In this document: positions 37,942-47,372 of the stretch, one piece after another | Layout: each line of letters begins with the position of its first letter | Numbering within the stretch: the stretch's first letter is position 1 | Origin: Massilia sp. 9096 | Lineage (GTDB): Bacteria > Pseudomonadota > Gammaproteobacteria > Burkholderiales > Burkholderiaceae_D | Direction of reading: 5' to 3' | Assembly: GCF_000745265.1 (NCBI RefSeq) | Contig: NZ_JQNN01000001.1 | Span: 4,960,001-5,024,000, forward strand | Length of the DNA: 64,000 bases | Notes under the pieces: generated by a model | Told to the model about the DNA's origin: nothing | The model's input: only the letters and a program-made list of their open reading frames with translations | The model's database searches: none | Program-made: the position numbers and the translations under genes

Positions 37942-38907
37942 TCAGGACACGGCGGCGATCTGCCCGCAGGCCGCCGCCCGCCATCCCGCCAGCCCGTTGA
38001 TCGCATCTTCCTTCAACTTCGCCTCGATCTCGATCCACGGCGCCTGCGCATACGACGACGGCATCACAGAAATCAGGTCCGAATGCTGGCGGTCGTTGAA
38101 GCCCTCCCTTCCGTTCGAGATGTGCACCAGCTGCTCGGCCGGGTCCGGCCAGGTCTCGCGTGCGCGCGCGAGCATCTCGGCCACGCTCGGGTCGTCGTAG
38201 CTGTCCAGCTTTTCGCTGACCACGTGGTGGTGCGCGTCGAACACCATCGGCACGCCGCTCCTGACGCAGACGTCGTGGATCTGCGCCGCGCTGTACGCGT
38301 ACTCGTCGTTCTCCAGGCACAGGCGCAGCCGGATCGGGTCGGGCAGGTCGGCGATGCGCGCGACCAGTTCGTCGCTGCGGTTGGCCTTGCCGCCGTGGAT
38401 CTCGAGCAGCGCCCACGGCGAGCGCGGCTGCTGCAGCAATTCCATGATGTCGGCGTGCATCTGCAAGATCTTGACGCTGTTGGCCACCACGTCCGGCGAG
38501 TCCGAGCTCAGCACCACGAACTGGTCCGGATGCATCACCAGGCGCAGGCCGAGTTCCTTCGCGCGCGTGCCGGTGCGCGCCAGCGCCGGCGCGAGCGCCT
38601 GCATCACCTCGCGTCCGATGTCCTCGTCGAAGAAGGGAAAGATCGAGGAGGGCATGCGGTACAGGCGGATGCCGTTCTTCTGGCAGTACTGCAGCGCCCC
38701 GTCGAGCGTCTGCAGGTTGTCGCGGTAGATATCGTCGAGCACTTTGCGCTGGCCGGCGTCGGACTGCTCGAGCAGGCGCTTGCGCGTGACCGTGCGGTAG
38801 CGGACCTCCTTCGAGGTCGTGATGCAGACCAGGCCGAGATGCGGCTGCGCGGGCAGGAACGACGCTGCGGAGGATGAAGCTGGCGATGACGATACAGATG
38901 CAGACAT
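37942..38907 (-). CDS. uvsE: UV DNA damage endonuclease UvsE
   Basis: UvsE nicks DNA 5' of UV photoproducts and other lesions, an alternative to UvrABC. Its TIM-barrel metal-site motifs are visible: HPDQFVVLSSDSP, LEIHGGKA, LENDEYAYS and FDAHHHVVS. The product is about 321 residues from the ATG at 38907. A GTG at 38982 would add 25 low-complexity residues. Neither start has a good ribosome site, so the N-terminus is uncertain. It converges with the aldo/keto reductase. Confidence 0.9.
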   Translation of the reverse strand: MSASVSSSPASSSAASFLPAQPHLGLVCITTSKEVRYRTVTRKRLLEQSDAGQRKVLDDIYRDNLQTLDGALQYCQKNGIRLYRMPSSIFPFFDEDIGREVMQALAPALARTGTRAKELGLRLVMHPDQFVVLSSDSPDVVANSVKILQMHADIMELLQQPRSPWALLEIHGGKANRSDELVARIADLPDPIRLRLCLENDEYAYSAAQIHDVCVRSGVPMVFDAHHHVVSEKLDSYDDPSVAEMLARARETWPDPAEQLVHISNGREGFNDRQHSDLISVMPSSYAQAPWIEIEAKLKEDAINGLAGWRAAACGQIAAVS

Positions 38908-39185
38908 GGCGTGATGGATAGTTGGCGTCGATTCGATGTTCCCCCGATTCACCGGGGCCGTCAAACGCGTGCTGCTCTGCACTCTGCAACGCGGGTCAAT
39001 ACGGGGACAAGACCAGATTTGCGGCTTTTTCGCTGCATTGCGGCATTTTTTACTGTTTCAGACGCAAAATTGCTTCTAGGCTACATCGTCTGTTCCGTAT
39101 AATTTTGCGATAAAAATATTGATCACGTGGGGTCAAACACTCCCTGCGTCTGCCTTCGCGTCTCCACCCTGACCCCCCGACGATA
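38908..39185. promoter_or_regulatory. Divergent promoter region between uvsE and chemotaxis receptor gene
   Basis: This 278-nt non-coding stretch is AT-richer toward its right half. A perfect TATAAT lies at 39098-39103 on the plus strand, a likely -10 for the receptor gene, though no good -35 is at 17 nt. No start-supporting ribosome site is visible for the receptor. Confidence 0.35.
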
Positions 39186-40733
39186 ATGAAGAACCTGAAG
39201 ATCGGCGTGCGCCTCGGCCTCGCTTTTGCTGCGGTGTTAGCGCTAACCGCCGTGCTGACCCTGGTCGGCGTCATCCGCCTGCAGCAAATCGGCGCCGCCA
39301 ACGACGCCATGGATGCGACCATCGAGAACCGCCGCCTGGCCGAGCGCTGGCTGGCCGACAACGGCGTCAGCGACGCCCTCGGCGAAGCGCGCCTGCGCGC
39401 CGTCGATGCGCAGGACCGCGATGCGATCGCGGCCCGCATGCGCGACAACAGCGCCGACATCACGGCCGTGCAGACGTCGCTCGACAAGCGGCTCGGCGCG
39501 TCCGATGCCAGGGCGATGATGGACGACGTGATGCAGCGCCGGCGCGACTATGTGGCCGCGCGTACCGAGGTGTTCAAGCTGCAGGACGATGGGGCCGCCA
39601 TGGCCGCGATCCAGGCCGCCAGCCGCGACAGCATGCGGCCCCGGCTCGGTGCCTACAACAAGGCGCTCGGCGAGCTGGTCAAGCAGCAGACCGGCTTGTT
39701 CGACGAGTCCAATACCCACGTCGACGTGATGGTCGCCACCGCACGCAGCGTGCTGGTGACGGTCGGGCTGATGGCGCTGGCGCTGGGCGCCGTGCTGGCC
39801 TGGCGCCTCACGCGCAGCATCACGCTGCCGCTGCGGCACGCGGTCGAGGTCGCCAACGCGGTCGCGCGTGGCGACTTGTCGACCCCGGTCGAGGTCACGC
39901 GCCGCGACGAGACCGGCGAGCTGATGGCCGCGCTCGAGACCATGACCGGCAACCTGAATGCGCTGGTGACGCGGGTGCGCGGCGGCGCCGATGCGATCGC
40001 CGGGGCGGCGGTGCAGGTCGCGGCCGGCAACCACGACCTGTCTTCGCGCACCGAGCAGCAGGCCGGCGCGCTGGAAGAAAGCGCCTCGTCGATGGAAGAG
40101 CTGACCTCGACCGTCAGGCAGAACGCCGACAACGCGCGCCAGGCCAACACGCTGGCGCACGGCGCCTCCGAGGTCGCCACGCGCGGCGGTGCGGCGGTGG
40201 CGCAGGTAGTCACGACGATGGGTGCGATCGATGCCTCGGCGCGCAAGATCGTCGATATCATCGCGGTCATCGACGGCATCGCCTTCCAGACCAATATCCT
40301 GGCCCTGAACGCGGCGGTGGAGGCGGCGCGCGCGGGCGAGCAGGGACGCGGCTTCGCGGTGGTGGCGGGCGAGGTGCGCACGCTGGCGCAGCGCTCGGCC
40401 GCCGCGGCCAGGGAAATCAAGGACCTGATCGGCGATGCGGTCGACAAGGTCGGCGCCGGCACGCGCCTGGTCGACCAGGCCGGCGCGACGATGCAGGAGG
40501 TGCTGGCCAGCGTGCGCCACGTCACCGGCATCATCGCCGAGATCTCGGCGGCCTCGGGCGAACAGAGCGCGGGCATCGAACAGGTCAACCAAGCCATCAA
40601 CGAGATGGACCACGCGACCCAGCAGAACGCGGCCCTGGTCGAGCAGTCGGCGGCGGCCGCCGCGGCCATGCAGGACCAGGCGCGCAGCCTGGCCGAGGCG
40701 GTCGGCGTGTTCAAGCTGGCGCAGGCCGCTTGA
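39186..40733 (+). CDS. Methyl-accepting chemotaxis protein
   Basis: This 515-residue receptor has membrane segments at about 8-30 and 190-210 and a four-helix periplasmic sensor between them. A HAMP domain follows (about 211-265, [25 protein letters not shown]). The cytoplasmic hairpin has the conserved tip ([34 protein letters not shown] split over 355-388). The TSR-like layout suggests a small-molecule attractant; the ligand is unknown. The ribosome site is weak. Confidence 0.93.
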   Translation: MKNLKIGVRLGLAFAAVLALTAVLTLVGVIRLQQIGAANDAMDATIENRRLAERWLADNGVSDALGEARLRAVDAQDRDAIAARMRDNSADITAVQTSLDKRLGASDARAMMDDVMQRRRDYVAARTEVFKLQDDGAAMAAIQAASRDSMRPRLGAYNKALGELVKQQTGLFDESNTHVDVMVATARSVLVTVGLMALALGAVLAWRLTRSITLPLRHAVEVANAVARGDLSTPVEVTRRDETGELMAALETMTGNLNALVTRVRGGADAIAGAAVQVAAGNHDLSSRTEQQAGALEESASSMEELTSTVRQNADNARQANTLAHGASEVATRGGAAVAQVVTTMGAIDASARKIVDIIAVIDGIAFQTNILALNAAVEAARAGEQGRGFAVVAGEVRTLAQRSAAAAREIKDLIGDAVDKVGAGTRLVDQAGATMQEVLASVRHVTGIIAEISAASGEQSAGIEQVNQAINEMDHATQQNAALVEQSAAAAAAMQDQARSLAEAVGVFKLAQAA

Positions 40734-40859
40734 GTTTCCGGCGCTCTCCAGCGCGCCTCGTGCGCATGGCCTGATGCAGAATGGCTTGGATGCCTTGAAC
40801 TGTGCAGAATCAGTCCGGCAAGGTCGGCGGTCTGCCGACTGACCGGCTGCCCTCATCCC

Positions 40860-41060
40860 ATGCAAAAATTCCTGATCATCACCGGCCTGCTGCTGGTCGC
40901 GGCCGGCCTGGCCTGGCCCTGGCTGCGGCGCCTGCCGCTGGGCCGCCTGCCGGGCGACATCCACGTCGTGCGCGAGGGGTTCAGCTTCAGCTTTCCGATC
41001 GTTACCTGCATCGTCTTGTCGATCGTCGTCTCGCTGCTGCTATGGCTGTTCCGGCGCTGA
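40860..41060 (+). CDS. DUF2905 small membrane protein
   Basis: This 66-residue protein has two membrane helices flanking LGRLPGDIHVVREGFSFSFP, the DUF2905 signature. The function is unknown. It lies between the receptor and the convergent small membrane protein gene. Confidence 0.88.
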   Translation: MQKFLIITGLLLVAAGLAWPWLRRLPLGRLPGDIHVVREGFSFSFPIVTCIVLSIVVSLLLWLFRR

Positions 41061-41078
41061 GGCCGGCCAGAGAACCGC

Positions 41079-41462
41079 TCAGCCGCCGACCCGGTGGTGC
41101 GCCATCCAGTACAGGCGCGTCCCGGCCACGGTGACGGCCGCGCCGAGGCTCAGGCCGGCGATCATGCCGCTCGCCGCGATCGGCGCCAGCAGCGAAGCCA
41201 GGATGTAACCCAGGCCGCCGAGCACCAGCGCCCAGCCGGTGAAGCGGCGCGCCGCCAGCGCCGGCGCGCAGCGCGTGCGCGCGAACACCACTTTCGGGAT
41301 CGCATTGGCATAGACCACGACGATGGCGCCCACCAGCACCCCGCTCAAGCGCTGGCGCATTTCGCCGCTGAAATACGCGGGCGTCAGCCATGCCAGCGCG
41401 GCCGAGATCGCGAGAACGAGCGCAGCGCCGAGCAGGCTGCGCAGCGGGGATGCACACTTCAT
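41079..41462 (-). CDS. Four-span membrane protein paired with an SdpR-type regulator
   Basis: This 127-residue protein has four hydrophobic segments and a conserved-looking cytoplasmic loop (ANAIPKVVFARTRCAPALAARRFTGWALVL). The position of an Ile/Pro/Lys loop before an Arg-rich segment recalls SdpI-type proteins, but homology is not certain. The ATG overlaps the regulator's stop by 4 nt (ATGA), with GGAGTCGTC as ribosome site. In Bacillus, SdpI gives immunity to a toxin and signals to SdpR. Here the link is by arrangement only. Confidence 0.7.
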   Translation of the reverse strand: MKCASPLRSLLGAALVLAISAALAWLTPAYFSGEMRQRLSGVLVGAIVVVYANAIPKVVFARTRCAPALAARRFTGWALVLGGLGYILASLLAPIAASGMIAGLSLGAAVTVAGTRLYWMAHHRVGG

Positions 41463-41779
41463 GACGACTCCTTGTTGGAATGGTGTGGAACGTCGGGCCG
41501 GCTGGCCTCGGGACGCGAGACGTTCAGGCCGAAGGTTTGTGCGAACGCCAGCAGCGCATCTTCCAGCACCGACATGCGCAGGTGATACGTGATCGTGCGC
41601 CCCCGTTTGTCCGCATCGATCAATCCCGCCTCCGCCAGCACCGCGAAGTGGGCCGACATGGTCGGCTTGGAGACGTCGAACAGGGCGGCCAGTTCACCCG
41701 CGCCCATCGGTCCGCCCTGCAGGTGCTGGAGCACCGCACGGCGGGTCGGATCGGCTAGGGCCTTGAAAATTTTGCTCAT
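41459..41779 (-). CDS. ArsR-family regulator of the SdpR autorepressor type
   Basis: This 106-residue winged-helix repressor has IFKALADPTRRAVLQHL at the start and the recognition helix VSKPTMSAHFAVLAEAGLI. No metal-binding Cys cluster is present. The layout matches SdpR-type autorepressors. A TTAGCTAA palindrome lies about 10 nt upstream of the ATG (41789-41796) and could be its own operator. It is coupled to the membrane protein gene. Confidence 0.85.
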   Translation of the reverse strand: MSKIFKALADPTRRAVLQHLQGGPMGAGELAALFDVSKPTMSAHFAVLAEAGLIDADKRGRTITYHLRMSVLEDALLAFAQTFGLNVSRPEASRPDVPHHSNKESS

Positions 41780-41881
41780 GATTGATTGTTAGCTAAAGAT
41801 CGAAAAATTGCAAGCGGATTGCCGTGTGGTGTGGCGTCGACGGTGGTTTATTGCGTCCGTGGGTCTTGTAATACGCCGGCT

Positions 41882-41899
41882 ATACTCCAATTGGAGTAT
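41882..41899. promoter_or_regulatory. Perfect 18-bp palindrome, candidate operator for the RHH gene
   Basis: ATACTCCAATTGGAGTAT is a perfect palindrome 45 nt before the start of the ribbon-helix-helix gene. Such proteins usually bind palindromic sites near their own promoter, so autoregulation is the simplest reading. Confidence 0.6.
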
Positions 41900-41944
41900 G
41901 CTGGACGTATATTCACTTCGATTGCATTCCTGGGACTTACATAA

Positions 41945-42361
41945 ATGAAACTCGTCGAGAGCAAGGCGCGACTGCCGGACACCGAAAAAGTCACCATCAA
42001 CCTCGGACTGGTGGACCTGGCGCAGATGGATCTGCTGGTCGAAGAAGGCTTCTATACCAACCGCACCGACTTCGTCCGCACGGCCATCCGCAAGCAGCTC
42101 GAGCGCCACGACGAGGCGATCCGCCAGACCGTGATCCGCAAGCGCTTCGTCATGGGACTGCAGCGCTACACCCGGATCGACCTCGAACAAAGCGTCGCCG
42201 CCGGCGAACGCCTGGAAATCCACGTGCTGGGCCTGGCCACCATCGACGACGACGTCACGCCCGAGCTGGCGCAGGCGGCGATCGCTTCGATCCGCGTGCT
42301 TGGCGCCTTCCTCGCGCCCGCCCCGGTCAGGGCCGCCCTGGCCGACCGCACCCAACCATAA
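41945..42361 (+). CDS. Ribbon-helix-helix (CopG-like) transcriptional regulator
   Basis: This 138-residue protein has an N-terminal RHH motif: strand (EKVTINLGL), helix (VDLAQMDLLVEEG) and helix (NRTDFVRTAIRKQLERHDE). A C-terminal alpha/beta domain follows (ERLEIHVLGLATIDDDVTPELAQ). It is probably a dimer that binds the palindrome just upstream. It lies 10 nt before the PHB depolymerase-like gene, so it likely controls that gene. Confidence 0.85.
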   Translation: MKLVESKARLPDTEKVTINLGLVDLAQMDLLVEEGFYTNRTDFVRTAIRKQLERHDEAIRQTVIRKRFVMGLQRYTRIDLEQSVAAGERLEIHVLGLATIDDDVTPELAQAAIASIRVLGAFLAPAPVRAALADRTQP

Positions 42362-42371
42362 GGAACACATC

Positions 42372-43637
42372 ATGAAGGTTTACGAACAATTCGCCGGCAA
42401 GCTGCTGCAAGCCGTGAAGTCGAGCCAGGGCAAGGACCCGACCGCCGCCACCGACATCATCCAGCAGGCGCTGCGCAGCGCCGGCCTGTTGCAGCCGTCC
42501 ACGTCCGCCACGCCGCGCGCGCAGCAAACGCCGGATGGCGCCGCCCGCTTCGTCGACCTGAACGCGGCGCCGGCCTGGTCGCGCCACGGCGCCGCGCCGA
42601 ATGCCGGGTCACAGGCCGAGTCGCAGGCCGAAGCAGAACAAGCCGACACCGGACAGGCCGGGGCGTACGCCGCAGCGCCATCGATGCCGGCGTTCGATCC
42701 GCAGGCGCTGCGCGACTGGGCCGCGCGCTTCATGCCGGGCGCGCCTGCGCAGGCGTCGCAAGCGCGTGCCGGCGCGTCCGCACTGCCGGGCGAGCTCGTG
42801 CGCGCCAGCTTCAGTAACGCCGCAGGTGCGCGCGGCTACCGGCTGTACGTGCCGGCGCGTGCGCACGAAGGCCCGCGCGCGCTGGTCGTCATGCTGCACG
42901 GCTGCCAGCAGGACCCCGACGATTTCGCCGCAGGCACGCAGATGGATGCGCTGGCCGAGGAGCACGGCTTCCTGGTGCTGTACCCCGAACAGTCGCGCAG
43001 CGCCAACGGCTCGAATTGCTGGAACTGGTTCGAGACCCCGCACCAGCAGCGCGACCAGGGCGAGCCGTCGATCATCGCCGGCATGACGCGCGAGGTGGTG
43101 CGCACCCACGGCGCCGACCCGGCGCGGGTGTACGTGGCCGGCTTGTCGGCGGGCGGCGCGATGGCGGCGATCCTGGGCGGCAGCTACCCCGAGCTGTACC
43201 GCGCGATCGGCGTGCATTCCGGCCTGCCGGTCGGCAGCGCGCACGACCTGATGTCGGCGCTGAACGCGATGCGGCGCGACACGTCCGGCGGCAGGAAAGG
43301 CAACGCGGCGCTGGCGCGCGCGGTGCCGGCCATCGTTTTCCACGGCGACCAGGACGCGACGGTGCACCCGTCCAACGGCCAGGCCGTGCTGCGCCAGTTC
43401 ACCGCCGGTACTGCCGATGCGCCGCTGCGCGAAACCGAGGAGCGCGGCCAGGACGGCGCCGGCCGCGCCTACACCCGCACACGGATGCTGGACGGCGACG
43501 GCCGGAGCGTGGCCGAACACTGGAACGTGCACGGCGCCGGCCACGCCTGGTCCGGCGGCAGCCCGGCCGGCTCGTACACCGATCCGTCCGGTCCCGACGC
43601 GTCGCGCGCGATGTTGCGCTTCTTCCTCGCGCAGTAG
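42372..43637 (+). CDS. PHB depolymerase-family esterase
   Basis: A disordered N-terminal 140 residues (Ala/Gln/Glu-rich) precede an alpha/beta hydrolase domain of the extracellular-type short-chain PHA depolymerase family. The oxyanion motif is HGCQQDPDDF and the lipase box is GLSAG with Ser259. Acid and base residues are FHGDQDATVHP and HGAGHAWSG. No signal peptide is visible, so the enzyme may act inside the cell or on other esters. AAGGA precedes the ATG. It is co-transcribed with the RHH regulator. Confidence 0.9.
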   Translation: MKVYEQFAGKLLQAVKSSQGKDPTAATDIIQQALRSAGLLQPSTSATPRAQQTPDGAARFVDLNAAPAWSRHGAAPNAGSQAESQAEAEQADTGQAGAYAAAPSMPAFDPQALRDWAARFMPGAPAQASQARAGASALPGELVRASFSNAAGARGYRLYVPARAHEGPRALVVMLHGCQQDPDDFAAGTQMDALAEEHGFLVLYPEQSRSANGSNCWNWFETPHQQRDQGEPSIIAGMTREVVRTHGADPARVYVAGLSAGGAMAAILGGSYPELYRAIGVHSGLPVGSAHDLMSALNAMRRDTSGGRKGNAALARAVPAIVFHGDQDATVHPSNGQAVLRQFTAGTADAPLRETEERGQDGAGRAYTRTRMLDGDGRSVAEHWNVHGAGHAWSGGSPAGSYTDPSGPDASRAMLRFFLAQ

Positions 43638-43703
43638 CGGCGGCGGCCACCGGGCTGGAGCCGTCTGCTATGCTATCGGCGAAAAATCGACGGAGCATTC
43701 ACC

Positions 43704-44246
43704 ATGGTTTCACTACAAGAGCAGCTCATGAAGGCCGGCCTGGTCGACAAGAAGAAGGTCAAGGTCGCCAACCAGGAAAAGAGCAAGCAGCAAAAGATCG
43801 AGCGCCGCACCGGCGTGCAGAGCGTCAGCGAGTCGAAGGAAGCGGCGCTCGAAGCCCAGCGCCAGCAGGCCGAGCGCGCGCGCGCGCTGAACGCCGAGCG
43901 TGATGCCGCGGCCGCCGCGCGCGCGCTCGAGGCGCAGATCGTCCAGATGGTGCAGCAGAATCGCCAGAACAGGGGCAAGGACGAAGTCGCGTACAACTTC
44001 ACGCTCGGCACCAAGATCGAGCGCATCCACGTCTCGAACGCGGTGCGCGACCACCTGGTGGCCGGCCGCCTGGCGATCGTCGCGATGGGCCAGAATGTCG
44101 AGCTGGTGCCGCGCGCGATCGCCGACAAGATCGCCGAGCGCGCGCCCGAGCGCGTGGTGCGCCTGAACCGCAACGCCGCCGCCGCCCCGGTGGACGAGGA
44201 CGATCCGTACAAGGACTTCAAGATTCCGGACGATTTCGACTGGTAA
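43704..44246 (+). CDS. DUF2058 protein (YaiL-like)
   Basis: This 180-residue protein opens MVSLQEQLMKAGLVDKKKVKVANQEK, the family signature. A highly charged coiled coil (about 30-95) precedes the C-terminal domain ending VDEDDPYKDFKIPDDFDW. The family is nucleoid- or ribosome-linked by annotation, but the function is not established. The ACGGAG site is present. Confidence 0.9.
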   Translation: MVSLQEQLMKAGLVDKKKVKVANQEKSKQQKIERRTGVQSVSESKEAALEAQRQQAERARALNAERDAAAAARALEAQIVQMVQQNRQNRGKDEVAYNFTLGTKIERIHVSNAVRDHLVAGRLAIVAMGQNVELVPRAIADKIAERAPERVVRLNRNAAAAPVDEDDPYKDFKIPDDFDW

Positions 44247-44285
44247 GCGCAACCGGGTCGTCAAGCGGCGCTCACTGGGCGGCGC

Positions 44286-45032
44286 TTACTTCGCGTCGTG
44301 CTCATCCATGCTGTAGGTGATGCGCGCATCGTCCGACCAGTCCTTGTCGCCCAGGCGCGGCGCTTTCGATTGCCTGGCCGGCAGCACCAGGCGGTGCTCG
44401 CCGTCCTCGATGGTGACGGTATCGAAACGGCCGGCCGGTTTGTCGAAATCCATGACCTTGGTATCGTCGCAGAGGTCGAGGCCGAACAGGTTGGTGACCG
44501 ACAGCATGGCCTTGACCTTGAATCCTTCCGCCTTGAGCATCGCCATCTGCGCGGCACAGGCCAGGCGCAGGTCGCCCAGGCGCCGCACGTTGTCGGCCAA
44601 GCCGGGCGAGCGGACCTGTACGACCGGCTCGTTGTAGCTGCCGGCGTCGAAGTTGCGATTCGCGGCTTTCACCACCGCGCCGGCCTGCGCGACGGCGGCG
44701 TCGCGCGTCAGCGCAAAGGCATCGTTCGAGACCATCGTCAGCGTGGCACGGTGCCCGGCGCGCACGATCTCGACCTGGTTGCCGTCCTGGCCCAGCGCCG
44801 GTTTCGGCAGGCGGAAGGCCAGCGTCGCGCCCGGGGCATGGGCGCCAACGCGCTCGTCGAATACGTCCTGGGCCGCGCGCAGCACCTTGTAATCCCAGGC
44901 GATGGGATTGCCGCTGGCCTGGCCTTCGGCCGGGGTGATGCGGTGGCCGAATCCGACGGTGTCTTGGGCGTGGGCGGCGGCGCTGGCGGTGGCGAGGGTC
45001 AGCAGGATCGGGGCAAGAAGGCGGGCGTGCAT
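44286..45032 (-). CDS. Exported hypothetical protein, paralogue of the 21684 gene product
   Basis: This 248-residue protein has a signal peptide (MHARLLAPILLTLATASAAAHA). The body shares TLAFRLPKP, NNVRRLGDLRLAC-like and GDKDWSDDARITYSMDEH patterns with the protein at 21684-22607 but lacks its polyglutamine linker. The family is unknown. A GTG 39 nt upstream is possible but would move the signal peptide. No adjacent gene suggests a role. Confidence 0.75.
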   Translation of the reverse strand: MHARLLAPILLTLATASAAAHAQDTVGFGHRITPAEGQASGNPIAWDYKVLRAAQDVFDERVGAHAPGATLAFRLPKPALGQDGNQVEIVRAGHRATLTMVSNDAFALTRDAAVAQAGAVVKAANRNFDAGSYNEPVVQVRSPGLADNVRRLGDLRLACAAQMAMLKAEGFKVKAMLSVTNLFGLDLCDDTKVMDFDKPAGRFDTVTIEDGEHRLVLPARQSKAPRLGDKDWSDDARITYSMDEHDAK

Positions 45033-45163
45033 GGGCGTGTCGGCTGTGGTTGGGATGCTGAACGTTAGCACGCCGCCGACGCCCGGGGACGGCGCTGCGA
45101 CGAACGGTCGAAGTCGCGGGGCAGATCGCCGTGATCCGGGATGAACGGCACTCAGCTTTCCTG

Positions 45164-45385
45164 CTAGCGCAGCCGGGAATACATCCAGAAGTTACCCGAG
45201 CGGCCGCGCACCTGGCGGTACGATCGCAGATAACCTTCGCGCTGGAATCCGCTCCGCTCGAGGGTGCGCGCCGAACGCAGATTCGTCTCCAGCACGACGG
45301 CCTGCACGCGCACCAGGTTCAGGCGCGTGAAAGCCCACTGCAGCGCCGTCTCGCACAGGCTGCGGGCGATGCCGCCAGGTGATGC
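45164..45385 (-). pseudogene. Remnant of a GNAT N-acetyltransferase (C-terminal half)
   Basis: The frame contains SPGGIARSLCETALQWAF, NLVRVQAVVLETNLRSARTLERSGFQREGYL and a terminal WMYSRL. These are the acetyl-CoA-binding and C-terminal strands of a RimJ/RimL-type acetyltransferase. The N-terminal half is missing: upstream of about 45385 the frame runs into unrelated sequence at the end of the chemotaxis receptor gene. No plausible start is present, so this is a truncated gene. Confidence 0.7.
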
Positions 45386-45410
45386 CTTGATGGGCGCCTG
45401 AGCGCAGCGT

Positions 45411-47063
45411 TCAGGCCGCGCCGAGCAGCGCCACGCCTTGCCGTCCCGCGTGCGCGGGCGCGCGTGGCCGCGCCGGCGCGTGTGCCTGTGCGGGCACGTG
45501 GGCGGCATCGGCGATCTGGAACACCGCCATCAACTCGCGCAGGCGCGCGGCCTCTTGCTGCAGTTCGGCGGCGGCGGCGGCCGCGTGCCCGACCAGGCCG
45601 GCGTTCTGCTGGGTCGCCTGGTCCATCTGCGCGACGCTGGCGGTGACCTGGCCGATGCCGCTGGCCTGTTCGCGGCTGGAGGCGACGATGTCGCCCATGA
45701 TGGTCGTCACGCGCTCGATGCCGCTGACGATGCCGCCGACGGTCGATCCGGTGCGCTGGGCCAGGACCGCGCCCTGTTCGACGCGCCGGGTCGAGTCCTC
45801 GATCAGGCCCTTGATTTCCTTGGCCGCCGCGGCCGAGCGCTGGGCCAGGTTGCGCACCTCGCTCGCCACCACCGCGAAACCGCGCCCCTGTTCGCCGGCG
45901 CGCGCCGCTTCCACCGCCGCGTTCAGCGCCAGGATATTGGTCTGGAAGGCGATGCCGTCGATGACGCCGATGATGTCGGTGATGCGCTTGGACGACTCGT
46001 CGATCGACCCCATGGTCGCGACCAGCTCCTCGACCATCGCGCCGCCCTGGCGCGCCACGCGTGCGGCGTCCTCGGCCAGCTTGTTGGCGGCGTGGGCGTT
46101 GTCGGCGTTCTGGCCGACGGTCTGGGTCAGTTCTTCCATCGAGGCCGCGGTTTCTTCCAATGATGCGGCCTGGCGCTCGGTGCGGCCGGACAGGTCGCGC
46201 GCCTCGACGGCGATGTCGTCGGCCGAGTGGCCGATCACCAGCGTGCTCTCGCGTACCTGGCCGACCATCTGCGCCAGGCTGTCGCGCATGCGCAGCATGT
46301 TGGCCATCAGGCTGTCCTGGTCGCCGTTGCGCAGCGCGATCGGCGCCTGCAGGTTGCCGGCCGCGATCTCGGCCACCGCGACGGCGGCATCGAGCGGCTC
46401 GCCGCCCAGGCGGCGGAACAGCGCACGCGCGAACAGCACGCCGGCGGCGATGCTGAAGGCCAGCGTCGCCAGGCTCAGCGCGACCAGCACGTTCTGGCTG
46501 CGATCGGCGCCGTCCAGCATCTCCTGCGCACGTGCGTCGATCGCGTGCTGCTGCATGGTCAGAAGTTGCTGAACCTTGGCCACGTACGCCTTGCTGTGCG
46601 GCGTGAAATCGCTGTCGAACAACGCCAGCGATTCTGCGCCCTTGCCGTCGGCCTTGAGCTGCATGACGCGGTTGCGGTCGCCGGTGTACTGCTTGCGCGC
46701 TGCGCCGATGTCGGCGTACAGCGCCTTTTCCTGGTCGGTCGAGAGCAGGGTGCCGATCTTCTGCTGCAGCTCGGCGCTGCCGGCGGTGCCCTGCTTGCTG
46801 TCGTCGGCAAAATAATCGGTCAGCGTCGGGTCGGAAGAACGCGCGATGGCGGCAGTGCGCTTGACGCCTACCGAGATGTTGACCAGCCAGCTTGAAATCA
46901 GCCTCTCCTTGACCAGCGGCTGGGTGGTCAGCTCATGCGTGTCGTTGGCCAGTGCGCGCAAGCGCCAGATGGCCAGGCCGGCCGAGAGAAAGGACAGGGC
47001 GATGACAATCGCAAAGGCCAGGCGCAGCTGGCCGCGCACACTGGTGAGGGCGGTTCGAATCAC
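45411..47063 (-). CDS. Methyl-accepting chemotaxis protein
   Basis: This 550-residue receptor has membrane spans at about 12-32 and 193-212. The cytoplasmic signalling hairpin carries the conserved tip ([20 protein letters not shown]). The C-terminus ends in an Ala/Pro-rich tail ([16 protein letters not shown]) without a clear CheR-binding pentapeptide. I chose GTG at 47063, which has GGAG 6 nt upstream, over further in-frame codons upstream. It is divergent from the MerR gene. Confidence 0.92.
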   Translation of the reverse strand: MIRTALTSVRGQLRLAFAIVIALSFLSAGLAIWRLRALANDTHELTTQPLVKERLISSWLVNISVGVKRTAAIARSSDPTLTDYFADDSKQGTAGSAELQQKIGTLLSTDQEKALYADIGAARKQYTGDRNRVMQLKADGKGAESLALFDSDFTPHSKAYVAKVQQLLTMQQHAIDARAQEMLDGADRSQNVLVALSLATLAFSIAAGVLFARALFRRLGGEPLDAAVAVAEIAAGNLQAPIALRNGDQDSLMANMLRMRDSLAQMVGQVRESTLVIGHSADDIAVEARDLSGRTERQAASLEETAASMEELTQTVGQNADNAHAANKLAEDAARVARQGGAMVEELVATMGSIDESSKRITDIIGVIDGIAFQTNILALNAAVEAARAGEQGRGFAVVASEVRNLAQRSAAAAKEIKGLIEDSTRRVEQGAVLAQRTGSTVGGIVSGIERVTTIMGDIVASSREQASGIGQVTASVAQMDQATQQNAGLVGHAAAAAAELQQEAARLRELMAVFQIADAAHVPAQAHAPARPRAPAHAGRQGVALLGAA

Positions 47064-47372
47064 GGTAGCTCCAGAATTGGGTCCGGACGATGTTCCGGTA
47101 CATACGCACCGGCTACGCCCGTCAATGAAATTGAACAAGCAACGTATGTTGCTTTATGGAAAAATCACAGAATATCACGAATTTGCTGAAAAATACGTTT
47201 GTACGAAGCGATTTTTGCTAACGACGTCGTCTATCCGGAAAATTTGCGCCAATTTACGGAAACAGACGGGGTTGCGATAAAAGTCGCAGCACAAATGCAA
47301 TCAAGCGCTTGTCCTTGCGATGAACCGCTATAATGGATTCATTGCGGTTCACCCACGGTTCAGGCGGAAATC
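47064..47372. promoter_or_regulatory. 309-nt divergent region between receptor and MerR-type genes
   Basis: No gene is seen. A 7-bp inverted repeat AAGCAAC/GTTGCTT (47137-47154) lies in an AT-rich centre. A perfect TATAAT at 47329-47334 sits 39 nt before the MerR-type start and is the likely -10. A short direct repeat CGGTTCA flanks the MerR leader at about 47344-47365. Confidence 0.45.

Noticed and set aside
39106..39113. Sigma-28-like TGCGATAA before the chemotaxis receptor
   Set aside because: Only 6 of 8 match and no TAAA-type -35 is present at the right distance.
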